A DNA stretch of 64,000 bases from Elusimicrobiales bacterium. GTDB taxonomy: Bacteria > Elusimicrobiota > Elusimicrobia > Elusimicrobiales > UBA9959. Location: NCBI GenBank assembly GCA_023701245.1, contig JAMPXK010000007.1:1-64000 (forward strand), written 5' to 3'. The position numbers and the translations under genes were made by a program. Positions 9,360-18,674 of this stretch are shown here, piece by piece (position 1 is the stretch's first letter; each line of letters begins with the position of its first letter). The notes beneath the pieces are model-generated. The model was not told the origin of the DNA. It searched no databases and worked only from the letters and a program-made list of their open reading frames with translations.

Positions 9360-10028
9360 TTATCTGCCGCCGGTGAACATGCGGCCGGTTATCACATAAA
9401 GTTCCCTGCCGCTCTTTTCGGTCCAGATCTCAGAGTAGTCGAAGTGCAGGCCGCTGACCTTTATGGTGGTCAGGATATCGACGTTCTCACTGTAAGCCTC
9501 TTTCAGCACCACGGTCCCTTTCTCATAGGAGCCGGCTTCCGCGCCGTTCTGGTCCAGCAGCAGCGGACCTTGCTTGGTCCAGCGCGCCGGCTCCGAGGCC
9601 AGGCCAACGAAGCCGCAGTCGAAGTAACCATCCTTGCGCTCCAGGTGATCTTTCTTGTCCTCGAAGATCAGCCACATGACGTCGCAGCGGGTACCGGAAC
9701 CCTGGTAGGTCCACTCGCCCCAGCCGGTCCATTTTCCGGCCAGGCTGTTCTCCGGGTTGGCGGCGCGCCCATCGGCCGCAGGCAGGGACTGCCCGGGCCG
9801 GGAGTTGTCCGCGGGGCGGCCGGCGGCGGGCTGAAAAGCTCTGGCCATGGCGGGCCTTCCGGGCAGGGTCACGGCGGGAAGTTCGCCGCCGGGTAAAGCC
9901 CCCCCGAGGGCGGCAACGCCGGCCAGCAGGCTGTCCGGCCGCGGGGCCGCCTGCGCGAAAGCGCCCTGAACAACGGCCAGAACTGCGGCCGCGCCCAGCA
10001 TAGCCGCAAAACTCTTTTTCAGTTTCAT
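9360..10028 (-). CDS. Hypothetical secreted protein
   Basis: MKLKKSFAAMLGAAAVLAVVQGAFAQAAP signal peptide; start chosen at 10028. Confidence 0.65.
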   Translation of the reverse strand: MKLKKSFAAMLGAAAVLAVVQGAFAQAAPRPDSLLAGVAALGGALPGGELPAVTLPGRPAMARAFQPAAGRPADNSRPGQSLPAADGRAANPENSLAGKWTGWGEWTYQGSGTRCDVMWLIFEDKKDHLERKDGYFDCGFVGLASEPARWTKQGPLLLDQNGAEAGSYEKGTVVLKEAYSENVDILTTIKVSGLHFDYSEIWTEKSGRELYVITGRMFTGGR

Positions 10029-10090
10029 GATCAGCACCTGTCCTTTCCTTGAATTAACCTTACCTCTGCCGCGGCGCGGTTTCCCGCGCG

Positions 10091-10489
10091 CTACGCCTTG
10101 CCGTACTCCGCCAGGGCCTTCTGCACCAGGCCCAGCACCGTAGCGGACGGCGTCATCTTGGGCAGGAAGGCCCGGCACTCCTTGCACTGGCCTATCACGT
10201 AGTGTTCCTTCATCTTGGCGTAGTCCTCGCCGGTCAGCACGATGAAAGGGATCCTGGCCAGTTCCGGCCGGGACGAGGCCAGCTTGTTGACTTCCTTTAT
10301 GAAGGTCACCCCGTCCATCACCGGCATGGAAATGTCCACCAGCATCAGGTCGGGGATGAAAGTCTCCATCTTCTCCAGGGCCTTCTGGCCGTCCGCCGCC
10401 ACCTGCGCGGTATATCCGGCCTCCATGAACATAAACTGGTACATGGTGCGCATGGCGTAATCGTCGTCTATCACCAGGATATTTGCCAT
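10091..10489 (-). CDS. Single-domain response regulator (CheY-like)
   Basis: DDD acidic pocket, MLVDISMPVMDG, LTGEDY; no output domain. Confidence 0.92.
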   Translation of the reverse strand: MANILVIDDDYAMRTMYQFMFMEAGYTAQVAADGQKALEKMETFIPDLMLVDISMPVMDGVTFIKEVNKLASSRPELARIPFIVLTGEDYAKMKEHYVIGQCKECRAFLPKMTPSATVLGLVQKALAEYGKA

Positions 10490-10502
10490 AAATGTCCCCC
10501 CG

Positions 10503-10985
10503 CTAATGCCCGCCGCCCCGGAGCATCTCCAGGGCGTGCGGTATCAGGTCCAGCACCGCTTCCAGGGATTCCTTCACGGCCTTGGGGCTGCCGGGCAGGT
10601 TCAGGATGATGGTGCCGCCGCGTATGCCGCAGATGCCGCGCGAAAGCGCGGCTTTTTTCGTCTTCCTGAGCCCTTCGGCGCGCATCAGCTCCGGCAGGCC
10701 GGGGATATTCTTTTCCAGCACCTGGGCGGTGGCCTCGGGCGTGACGTCGCGGCCGCTGAAGCCGGTGCCGCCTGTAGTGACGGCCACGTCGACCCTGAGC
10801 GTGTCGCAGTAATGCAGCAGTTTCTCTTTGATGGCGGGGATCTCGTCGGGCACCAGGTCGTAGGCGGCCACGCGGCCGCCTATGGCCTTCACCATTTCAC
10901 CCACCAGCTTGCCGCTGACGTCCTCGGCTTCGCCGCGGGAGCAGCGGTCGCTGGAGGTAAGTACGGCTATTTCAATAAAGGCCAA
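10503..10985 (-). CDS. mog: Molybdenum cofactor biosynthesis protein, MogA/MoaB family
   Basis: TSDRCSRGEAEDVSG, TTGGTGFSGRDVTPEAT, NLPGSPKAV motifs. Confidence 0.92.
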   Translation of the reverse strand: MAFIEIAVLTSSDRCSRGEAEDVSGKLVGEMVKAIGGRVAAYDLVPDEIPAIKEKLLHYCDTLRVDVAVTTGGTGFSGRDVTPEATAQVLEKNIPGLPELMRAEGLRKTKKAALSRGICGIRGGTIILNLPGSPKAVKESLEAVLDLIPHALEMLRGGGH

Positions 10986-11421
10986 TGGGGTCTCCCACGG
11001 CGATCTCGCCGCCTTCCACGACTTCCGCGAAAATGCCCTTTCGCGGCATTATGCAGTCTCCCACCTGATGGTAGATGGCGCAGCGGCTGTGGCATTCTTT
11101 GCCTATCTTGGAGATTTTCAGCACGGCGGTACTGCCGGCGCGGAGTTTATCGCCCAGCTTCAGGGCGGCCAGGTCCAAGCCCTCGGTGGTAAGGTTCTCC
11201 GCGTAAATACCGGGGCGGATCTCCACCCCGGCGCCTTTGGCCCTGGCATCGGCCATCTGGCCGCGCACGCTTTCCATGTCCAGCAGGCTGACCTGGCGGA
11301 CGTCGGTACCGGCATGGGCGTCCCCGGCTATGCCAAGGCCTTTTACCAGCACGGCCTTCTGAACGCCCTCTTTCGGGACGCCCTTGGCGGCGCTGCAGTT
11401 TATCGAGAAGATCTTTCCCAT
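10972..11421 (-). CDS. MOSC domain protein
   Basis: GIAGDAHAGTDVRQVSLLD, AENLTTEGLDLAALKLGDKLRAG, ECHSRCAIY; start overlaps moaC stop. Confidence 0.88.
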   Translation of the reverse strand: MGKIFSINCSAAKGVPKEGVQKAVLVKGLGIAGDAHAGTDVRQVSLLDMESVRGQMADARAKGAGVEIRPGIYAENLTTEGLDLAALKLGDKLRAGSTAVLKISKIGKECHSRCAIYHQVGDCIMPRKGIFAEVVEGGEIAVGDPIGLY

Positions 11422-11849
11422 TAATCGCGCTTGTAATGCCCGCTTTTGCCGCCCAGCTTCTCCAGCAGGAAAATTTCGCCTATCTCCAGGTCCTGGGCGT
11501 ACATCTTGCACATGTCGTAAATGGTGAGGGCCGCGGCGCTGGCGGCCACCAGGGCCTCCATCTCCACGCCGGTCTTGCCCGTGCAGCGGGCCTCGGTGGT
11601 TATGCGCACCCCCGCTTTTTCCACCTTGAACTCCACTCCCACGAAATTCAGCGGCAGGTTATGGCACAGCGGGATAAGCCCGGCGGTGTTCTTGGCGGCG
11701 AGGATGCCGGCGAAGCGCGCGGCCTCCAGCACGTTCCCCTTGGCCAGCGTGCCGGCTTTTATCAGCCGGACGATGGCGGGGGTAAGGCGTATGTACGCCT
11801 GCGCCCGCGCGGTGCGCCTGGTATCTTTTTTATCGCCTACGTCTATCAT
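11421..11849 (-). CDS. moaC: Cyclic pyranopterin monophosphate synthase MoaC
   Basis: MIDVGDKKDTRRTARA, LIPLCHNLPL, GKTGVEMEAL, YDMCK. Confidence 0.95.
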   Translation of the reverse strand: MIDVGDKKDTRRTARAQAYIRLTPAIVRLIKAGTLAKGNVLEAARFAGILAAKNTAGLIPLCHNLPLNFVGVEFKVEKAGVRITTEARCTGKTGVEMEALVAASAAALTIYDMCKMYAQDLEIGEIFLLEKLGGKSGHYKRD

Positions 11850-11857
11850 AGCAGCCC

Positions 11858-12814
11858 CTACCCGCCTATACTGCTCATCTCGACATGACCCGCCGAAGGC
11901 GAGTCTTTCCTGTAACTAGATTTTACTAAAAATATCTTTTTAATACGGTCGTCCAGGACCGCGTCGGGCGCGCCGCCGCGCAGCAGGTCCTTAAGGCCGT
12001 GAGTGGCCGGCGAGAACAGGCAGGGATAGACCCGGCCCGCGCAGTCCATGCGCACCCGGTTGCAGCTGCCGCAGAAATAGTCGCTGCGGCCGCTGATAAA
12101 CCCCACGCGGCCCTTGGCGCCGCGCAGCCTGTAAACGCTGGCGGGTCCGTCGGAAGCGGCGGCCGGCAGCCGCTCCAGGGGTCCCAGGGCGTCCTCTATC
12201 CTGCGCTTGGTTTCCGCGGTGGTGAACAGCGCGCCCTTAAGGCGGGCGGACCGCTCGTTGGCCGGGTAAAACTCTATGAACCGCACGGTAAGCGGCAGCT
12301 CCAGGGAAAGCCGCGCGAAGTCGGCGGCTTCGCCGTCGTTCAGGCCCTTCATAAGCACGGTATTGAGCTTCACCCCGGAGTACCCGGCGGCCAGAGCGGC
12401 GCTTATCCCCGCCCAGACCTTGTCCAGCCCGGAAGAGCCGGTGATCTTCCTGAAAGTCTCTTCCCTGAGGGAGTCCAGGCTGATGTTGACCCTGTCCAGG
12501 CCGGCTTCGCGCAGCGGACCGGCCAGTTTGCCCAGCAGCAGGCCGTTGGTGGTCAGCGCCAGTTCCCTCAGGCCGGGAACGGCGGCGAGCATCCCCACCA
12601 GGCCCACCACGTTCTTCTTTACCAGAGGCTCACCGCCGGTAAGGCGGATCTTCCTTACGCCAGCCCGCACGAAAGCCGCGGCGGCGCGCGTCAGTTCCTC
12701 GTGGCGCAGCAGTTCCTCATGCCGGAGGAACTTCCCCTTCTCCAGCGGGGTACAGTAGACGCAGTTAAGATTGCACCTGTCGGTAAGCGACAGCCTGAGG
12801 TAATCTACAGCCAT
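11858..12814 (-). CDS. moaA: GTP 3',8-cyclase MoaA (radical SAM)
   Basis: DYLRLSLTDRCNLNCVYC radical-SAM motif, LTGGEPL, C-terminal CGSCNR. Confidence 0.95.
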   Translation of the reverse strand: MAVDYLRLSLTDRCNLNCVYCTPLEKGKFLRHEELLRHEELTRAAAAFVRAGVRKIRLTGGEPLVKKNVVGLVGMLAAVPGLRELALTTNGLLLGKLAGPLREAGLDRVNISLDSLREETFRKITGSSGLDKVWAGISAALAAGYSGVKLNTVLMKGLNDGEAADFARLSLELPLTVRFIEFYPANERSARLKGALFTTAETKRRIEDALGPLERLPAAASDGPASVYRLRGAKGRVGFISGRSDYFCGSCNRVRMDCAGRVYPCLFSPATHGLKDLLRGGAPDAVLDDRIKKIFLVKSSYRKDSPSAGHVEMSSIGG

Positions 12815-13986
12815 GAGATGAATTTCGCCTTTTCGCCTTTCTTTACGGCGCCGTTCTCCTTCACCATCGTAAAGCCGCCGGCCGCGGCCAGCGCCAGAAT
12901 GTCCGCCGAGCCGTTATTGGAGATCTCTTTCAGCGAGAACCGGGCGTCTACGCCTACCGTGGAAAGCATCATGGCCCGGCGCGGGGTGCGGGGTTCGAAA
13001 GCCGCGGCGCAGACGCCGTCCAGGAAGACCGGCGCGAAGTCGGGGCGGCCGGCCATCTTGCGGATGGCGGGCCGGATATAGGCGAGGTAGGCCATAAAGT
13101 TGGCCACCGGGTTGCCGGGAATGCCGAATACGAGCGTGCGGCCCCTTACGCCGAAGAACATGGGCTTGCCGGGACGCACGCGCACGGCGTGAAAAAGTTT
13201 TTTTACGCCGAGTTCTTCAAGCACGCCGGGCACCAGATCATAGTCGCCCATGGATACCCCCCCCGAGACCAGGGCGATATCCGCTTTCAGGGCTTTCGCC
13301 AGGGCGGCCCGGAGTTTTTTGTGCTCGTCGCGGACTATCACCGGCGCCGCGCCAATGCCGTCGGCTTTCAGCAGGGCTGAAAGCATGGGGCCATTGCTGT
13401 TGTAGATCCGGTCCTTGCCGAGGGGCTTGCCGGGCGGCACTATTTCTCCTCCGGTATTTATCAGCGACACCGAAGGCAACCGGCCGCATTTCACGGTACC
13501 CCGGCCGGCGGCCGCCAGGGCCGCCACGTGCTGCGCGCCGATTACTGTCCCGCGCCGCATTATCACCCGGCCTTTCTTTATGTCCTCGCCGCGCAGCGCT
13601 ATGTTATCTCTTTTGCCCGCGTTCTTGGAGAACCACACCAGGCCGCCGCTCTCCGCAGAGTACTCCACCATTATAACGGCGTCGGCGCCGGCCGGCACGG
13701 GCGCGCCGGTCATGATCTTGACGCAGCAGCCGGAAGCCAGCCTGCCCCTGAAACTTTTTCCGGCCTGTATAAGGCCAAGACATCTGAAGCCGCGGCCGGG
13801 CTTCACGTCCGCGGCGCGCACGGCGTAGCCGTCCACGGCGCTTTTGTCGAAAGGCGGCATGTCCAGGGCGGAACGTATCTCTTCGGCCAGCGCGCGGCCC
13901 ACGGCGTCTTCCACGCGGACCAGGACCGGCGGCAGCGGCCGGGCGCTCTTCATCACCACTTCCATCGCCTCTTCGAAAGTTATCAT
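12805..13986 (-). CDS. moeA: Molybdopterin molybdenumtransferase MoeA
   Basis: MITFEEAMEVV, PPFDKSAVDGYAVRAAD, IMTGAPVPAGADAVIMVE, SGGVSMGDYD, GIPGNPV. Confidence 0.94.
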   Translation of the reverse strand: MITFEEAMEVVMKSARPLPPVLVRVEDAVGRALAEEIRSALDMPPFDKSAVDGYAVRAADVKPGRGFRCLGLIQAGKSFRGRLASGCCVKIMTGAPVPAGADAVIMVEYSAESGGLVWFSKNAGKRDNIALRGEDIKKGRVIMRRGTVIGAQHVAALAAAGRGTVKCGRLPSVSLINTGGEIVPPGKPLGKDRIYNSNGPMLSALLKADGIGAAPVIVRDEHKKLRAALAKALKADIALVSGGVSMGDYDLVPGVLEELGVKKLFHAVRVRPGKPMFFGVRGRTLVFGIPGNPVANFMAYLAYIRPAIRKMAGRPDFAPVFLDGVCAAAFEPRTPRRAMMLSTVGVDARFSLKEISNNGSADILALAAAGGFTMVKENGAVKKGEKAKFISWL

Positions 13987-15047
13987 AGTTCCCTCTTTAT
14001 AAGGTGCGCGGCGGTCGCCTTGAACGAGGCGTACACTTGCGCGCCGGCCTTTAAGCCCAAGCCGTCCACCAGCTGCTTGGTCACGGCGGCCTGCAAGGTA
14101 AAACCGCAATCCAGTTCCACCTTATACTCCAGCCCCCACGGGGCCACCGAAACCACTTCCGCCTTAAAATTGTTGCGCCGCCCGCCGGCATCCGCGTTCA
14201 GGGAAACGCTGACGTCCTCGGGCCGCAGACAGAAGAACACGCTGTCGCCGGCCCCGCAGGAAGAAACCGCCATCAGCGTCCGGCCCCCGGCCTCTACCGA
14301 GCAGAGGTTCTCGCTATTGGCGGCCACGCGCCCGGGCAGGATGGTCTCCACCCCAACGAAATCCGCCACTTCTTTGGAAGCGGGCCGGGAGAAGATCTCC
14401 TGCGGCTCGCCTTGCTGCAGTATGCGACCGTTCACCAGCACCGCCAGCTTGTCGGCCAGCGTCAGCGCACCGGCCTGGTCCTGCGTCACCAGCACCACGG
14501 CGGCCCCGGAGGTTTTTATGACCTTGCGCAGGTCTCGGGCAATAGAGTCCTTTACCCGTTCGTCCAGGGCGGCGAACGGTTCGTCGAGCAGCAGCAGCTT
14601 CGGCCTGGTGACAAAGGCCCGCGCCAGGACGGCGCGGTGGCTTTCGCCCTGGGAAAGGGTCTTGGCGTTGCGCTCTTTGAGGTGCGCGATGCGCAACAGC
14701 TCCAGCGCCGCGTCCACCGCGGCGGCGTCGCGCAGGCCCCGCAGCCGCAGCGGCAGGGCCACGTTATTAAAAACGGTATCGTTGAGCAGGTAAGGCTGCG
14801 ACAGGACGGCTGCCATGGCCCGGCGCAACGGCAATTTATTGGCGGCCGCCAGCGCGTCGCGCCCCATGATCTCCAGGGTCCCGGCGGCAGGCTTGTTCAG
14901 CAGCGCCATGGCATTGAGCAGGGTGGTCTTCCCCGCGCCGTTGGGACCGATGATGGCGAACACCTCGCCTTCGCGGATGCGGAGCGACTCCACCTCCAGC
15001 CTGAAGCCGGAGTCGAAAGCGAGGCGCAGGCCGGAGAGCTTTATCAT
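13983..15047 (-). CDS. tupC: ABC transporter ATP-binding protein, tungstate/molybdate type (TupC/ModC-like)
   Basis: GPNGAGKTTLL Walker A, LLLDEPFAALDE Walker B, C-terminal TOBE-like region; next to tupBA. Confidence 0.85.
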   Translation of the reverse strand: MIKLSGLRLAFDSGFRLEVESLRIREGEVFAIIGPNGAGKTTLLNAMALLNKPAAGTLEIMGRDALAAANKLPLRRAMAAVLSQPYLLNDTVFNNVALPLRLRGLRDAAAVDAALELLRIAHLKERNAKTLSQGESHRAVLARAFVTRPKLLLLDEPFAALDERVKDSIARDLRKVIKTSGAAVVLVTQDQAGALTLADKLAVLVNGRILQQGEPQEIFSRPASKEVADFVGVETILPGRVAANSENLCSVEAGGRTLMAVSSCGAGDSVFFCLRPEDVSVSLNADAGGRRNNFKAEVVSVAPWGLEYKVELDCGFTLQAAVTKQLVDGLGLKAGAQVYASFKATAAHLIKREL

Positions 15048-15745
15048 CGCGTCAGCACCTTGTTCTGCTGGATGACGGTGAGCGCTAAATTCACTATAAA
15101 GCCCAGCGCAAGCAGCACCAGGCCAATGGCTATGGCCATGTCAAAATTCCCCATCTGGGTTTCCATAACGGTGGCGGTGGTGAGCATGCGCGTCTGGTGG
15201 CGGATATTGCCGCCCACTATCATCACGGCGCCGACTTCCGCCACCAGCCGGCCGAAACCGGCTATCACCGCGGCCACTATCGTAAGACGTATTTCCTTGA
15301 GACAGATCCAGACGGCCTGCCGGTCGCTGGCGCCCAGCGCCAGGATCTGGTTGTAGAACTTGGGGTCCACGTTCTGCATGGCGGAGATGGACAGCGCCGT
15401 GATGATGGGCAGCGCTATGATGAACTGCGCGATGATCATGCCCTTGGGCGTGTACAGCCAGTTGAGGAAACCCAGCGGCCCGCTGCGCGCGAGGAACAGC
15501 ATGACCACCAGCCCGGCCACCACCGGCGGCAGGCCCATGCCGGTATTCACCAGCGCTATCAGGAGTTTTTTAAGCGGGAATTTCTTTACAGCGATCCAGC
15601 TGCCCAGCGGCACCCCCGCCAGCACGGCGAAAGCCGTGGCCGCGAGCGAGACCATAAGCGACAGCCGCGCGATGGCGAAGATCTCGGGGTTGCCCGAGAG
15701 GATAAGGTGCAGGGCCTTTTGAAAGCCCTGCAGGATGAACTCCAT
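15044..15745 (-). CDS. tupB: ABC transporter permease, tungstate type (TupB-like)
   Basis: Multi-TM permease with NTGMGLPPVVAGLVV, EVGAVMIVGGNI. Confidence 0.87.
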   Translation of the reverse strand: MEFILQGFQKALHLILSGNPEIFAIARLSLMVSLAATAFAVLAGVPLGSWIAVKKFPLKKLLIALVNTGMGLPPVVAGLVVMLFLARSGPLGFLNWLYTPKGMIIAQFIIALPIITALSISAMQNVDPKFYNQILALGASDRQAVWICLKEIRLTIVAAVIAGFGRLVAEVGAVMIVGGNIRHQTRMLTTATVMETQMGNFDMAIAIGLVLLALGFIVNLALTVIQQNKVLTR

Positions 15746-15754
15746 CAGGTTCCT

Positions 15755-16582
15755 TTACTTTACGGCGTGATCGTAGAAAAAAAGCCGCTGACCATACTTC
15801 TGAACGCCGAAATTTTCGATTATATCCCTGGCCGGCTTTGAAAGGACGAAGTCGTAGTAGGCGCGGGCGCCGCTGGCGTTTATCTTTTTGAACTTGGCCT
15901 GGTTGGCCAGGATCAGGCTATAGCGGTTCACCAGGGCTTCGTCCCCTTCGCAAAGGACCGCAAGCGCCAGGTTCTTCTTCATGGACAGCCAGGTAGACCT
16001 GTCCGCCAGCACATAGGCCTTCTTTTCGCCGGCTATCGAGAGGGTCCCGGCCATGCCCTGCCCGGCTTCCAGGTAGGCCGCCGCCGCCGGCCTGGCCCCG
16101 GCGGCAGCCCAGAGTTTAAGTTCCTTTTTGTGCGTACCGCTCTGGTCCGCGCGCGAAACGAACAGGGCCCCTGAAGCGGAAATTTTAGCCAAAGCCTCCG
16201 CGGCTGTTTTCGTTCCTTTCACTTTAGCCGGGTCCGCGGCCGGGCCCAGCAGCACAAAATCGTTATGCATGAAGGTCACGCGGCCGGTGCCGTACCCCTC
16301 GGCCACGAAACGCACCTCGTCTTCCGGGCTGTGCACCAGGAGGAGGTCCGCCTCTCCGGTGCGGCCCAGCTGCATGGCCTGCCCGGACCCCACGGCGATG
16401 GCCTGGAGCTTGTATTTGCCGTCATTCTGGAAGGCTTCATTGAGCGCGTCCAGCAGGCCGGTGTCGCGCACGCTGGTAGTGGTGGCCAGCCGTACGGTAT
16501 CATCGGGCGGCTGACATTCCTGGCAGCAGGAGGAAAGAACCAGAGCTGCGAACGCTGAAAGAAGGAATTTTAATTTTTTCAT
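15755..16582 (-). CDS. tupA: Tungstate-binding ABC transporter lipoprotein (TupA-like)
   Basis: LSSCC lipobox; VRLATTTSVRDTGLLDAL signature; YVLADRSTWLS. Confidence 0.87.
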   Translation of the reverse strand: MKKLKFLLSAFAALVLSSCCQECQPPDDTVRLATTTSVRDTGLLDALNEAFQNDGKYKLQAIAVGSGQAMQLGRTGEADLLLVHSPEDEVRFVAEGYGTGRVTFMHNDFVLLGPAADPAKVKGTKTAAEALAKISASGALFVSRADQSGTHKKELKLWAAAGARPAAAAYLEAGQGMAGTLSIAGEKKAYVLADRSTWLSMKKNLALAVLCEGDEALVNRYSLILANQAKFKKINASGARAYYDFVLSKPARDIIENFGVQKYGQRLFFYDHAVK

Positions 16583-16685
16583 AGGCACCTCGACCGGCTG
16601 AGATCTTTCAATAATGATATCAAATACCACTTTTCCCTCAAAAACAGGCAAAAACCGGGATACCCCTCCGACTTTCCAGCCGGAG

Positions 16686-17663
16686 TTATGGCCTCAGAAG
16701 CTCCACCTTGGCCATGGAGCGCACATTGCGGTCCACGAAAAAGTCGGCGGTGGAGAACAGCGCGAAGCGGCCGTCTTTCCCGCTCCCCTTGTCCTGCACT
16801 ATGAAGTCGGCGTTATCGCCGCGGTTGACGATCTCGGACAGGCTGAAAGCGGCCCGGTAAGCGTCGCCGGCCGACACCACCACCAGCCAGCCGGCCGACT
16901 CCTGCGGGGGTATGCCGGCCTGCGCCAGCGCATCCTTGAACAGGAAACCGCCGGCCTCTTTGACTTCCTTGAACCCGGTGCCGTGCCCATAGCCGGAAAT
17001 CAGATATTCACGCTTGGCGGCCTTACCCGCGGATTTCACCGCGTAAACCTTGCCGCCCTTGATCACCTGGAAAGCCGGCGCGTAGGCGGCCTTGTGCTTC
17101 TCGCCGGGGTAATTGCCCGGGGCGGACATTACGGTAATTTTGGACGGGTTCTCTATGAACCGCGCGCTATAGAGGTCGTCGGCGCAGACCAGCCGGGAGA
17201 CTTCGGGCAGCGGCCAGTCTGTTTTCTTCTTGCCCGGTGTTATGGAGCGAGCGCTCTTATAGATCAGCGACTGGAAGTTATTGCGGGCATAGTATATCTC
17301 GCCCCAGCTGAACACGGCTTTGTCGCCCTTCTCGTTCTCCACCGCCACGAACAGATCCACCTCGGGATGAAAATCCTCCCGGGCCTTTTTTATCTTCTTC
17401 GCCTCCAGGATATCGTAGAGAGCATAGCCGGTGAAGAAATAGGCTCCTTTAAAAACGGGCTTACCCTGCTCCCAGGCCAGTTCCTTTACGGCCGCGGACC
17501 GCTGCGGCAGCGCGGCCAGGTCCACCAGGCCCGGGCTCTCCACTTCGCCGCCCACGTAAACGTTTTTCACTTCGTAGTCCCGGCCGGCTCCCTGGTACAG
17601 GCTGTTCTGGGCCGCCGCCGGCGCGGCGGCCAGCAGCAGCGCCATGGGCAGAATGTTCTTCAT
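16686..17663 (-). CDS. Secreted protein, possible tandem sulfite-oxidase-fold (molybdopterin-binding-like) domains
   Basis: Signal peptide MKNILPMALLLAAAPAAAQ; two similar-looking halves (YFFTGYALYDILEAKKI...FSWGEIY and FLFKDALAQAGI...FSLSEIVNRGDNADFIV); family call tentative. Confidence 0.5.
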   Translation of the reverse strand: MKNILPMALLLAAAPAAAQNSLYQGAGRDYEVKNVYVGGEVESPGLVDLAALPQRSAAVKELAWEQGKPVFKGAYFFTGYALYDILEAKKIKKAREDFHPEVDLFVAVENEKGDKAVFSWGEIYYARNNFQSLIYKSARSITPGKKKTDWPLPEVSRLVCADDLYSARFIENPSKITVMSAPGNYPGEKHKAAYAPAFQVIKGGKVYAVKSAGKAAKREYLISGYGHGTGFKEVKEAGGFLFKDALAQAGIPPQESAGWLVVVSAGDAYRAAFSLSEIVNRGDNADFIVQDKGSGKDGRFALFSTADFFVDRNVRSMAKVELLRP

Positions 17664-17674
17664 AGTTCTCCCTT

Positions 17675-18598
17675 TCACGCCTTCGACAGCTGCGTGGACT
17701 TGATATGCAAAAGGTATTCGGCCAGTGCCTTGTGGCGGGCCAGGCCGGCCTTGCCGGACTTCTGGTACAGGTAAAAGTAATCTTCCAGCAGCTTCAGGCG
17801 CGGGAACACATCGGCGAGCGCACCCGATCTCAGTTCTTTCAGCACGCAGTAGCGCGGCACGAAGCCCGCGCCCATGCCCTCCATCGCGGCGTTTATCACG
17901 GCGCGGATATGCGTCATTTGCGTTATGTCGCGGAACTCGGGACGTTCGGCTACGGGCAGAGCATTCAGGAAATTCCCCCACCAGCGCCCGGCCTTGTCGA
18001 GCGACAGCACCGGGCAGCGCTCCAGGTCCTTCGGCTCTTTCAGGCCGCGCCGGCGGATGAACTCGGGCGAGGCTATGACGGCGTACTCCTCACGGAACAG
18101 CGGGCGGCGGTCTATGCCTTCCACGCGGTGCTCGCGGCAGTCTATGACCATGTCCAGCTCGTCGTTGAGCAGGGGCCGCAGCAGCTCGTGGCTGAAGGTG
18201 AAGTCCACGTGCACGCCGGGATTGGCGGCGATGAAGCCCTTGAGGTATTTCACCAGCAGGGTGGTGCCGAATTCCACCGTGGCTCCCAGCTTTATGGTGC
18301 CGCCGCCCCGGCGGCCGGCCAGCTGCTCCTGCGCCTTCTCCAACTCGTAGAAGACCGTCTCGCAGGCCTTGTAGAGGATGCGGCCCGCCTCGGTCAGCTC
18401 CAGGCCGCGGGGGGGCTTTTTGAACAACTGGTCCCCGGCAGAGCGCTGCAGTTTCTTCACGGCGTGGCTGACCGCCGGCTGCGTCACGCAGAGGCGTCTG
18501 GCGGCTTCGGTAAAATTGAGCGTCTGCGCCACCGCGAAAAAGGCCCGCAGCTGGTACAGGTCCAGCGGCAGGCGCGGCGCAGCATTACTTTTATTCAT
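17675..18598 (-). CDS. LysR family transcriptional regulator
   Basis: N-terminal HTH LYQLRAFFAVAQTLNFTEAARRLCVTQPAVSHAVKKLQ; divergent from pruA-like gene. Confidence 0.93.
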   Translation of the reverse strand: MNKSNAAPRLPLDLYQLRAFFAVAQTLNFTEAARRLCVTQPAVSHAVKKLQRSAGDQLFKKPPRGLELTEAGRILYKACETVFYELEKAQEQLAGRRGGGTIKLGATVEFGTTLLVKYLKGFIAANPGVHVDFTFSHELLRPLLNDELDMVIDCREHRVEGIDRRPLFREEYAVIASPEFIRRRGLKEPKDLERCPVLSLDKAGRWWGNFLNALPVAERPEFRDITQMTHIRAVINAAMEGMGAGFVPRYCVLKELRSGALADVFPRLKLLEDYFYLYQKSGKAGLARHKALAEYLLHIKSTQLSKA

Positions 18599-18660
18599 AG
18601 TTACCATTAACACTATGAATTATACTAATGTCGCGCCGATTGTTACCATAGTTAAAACAG
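18596..18660. promoter_or_regulatory. Divergent LysR/pruA regulatory region
   Basis: CATAGT-N10-ACTATG inverted repeat (18596-18617); GTTACCAT direct repeat at 18600-18607 and 18642-18649 (42 bp apart). Confidence 0.5.
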
Positions 18661-18674
18661 CTACAGGAGGCCTC

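Noticed and set aside
16583-16685. Molybdenum-cofactor riboswitch upstream of tupA
   Set aside because: Only a short CTCCG/CGGAG hairpin is visible, more consistent with the end of the preceding gene; no recognisable Moco RNA core by eye.
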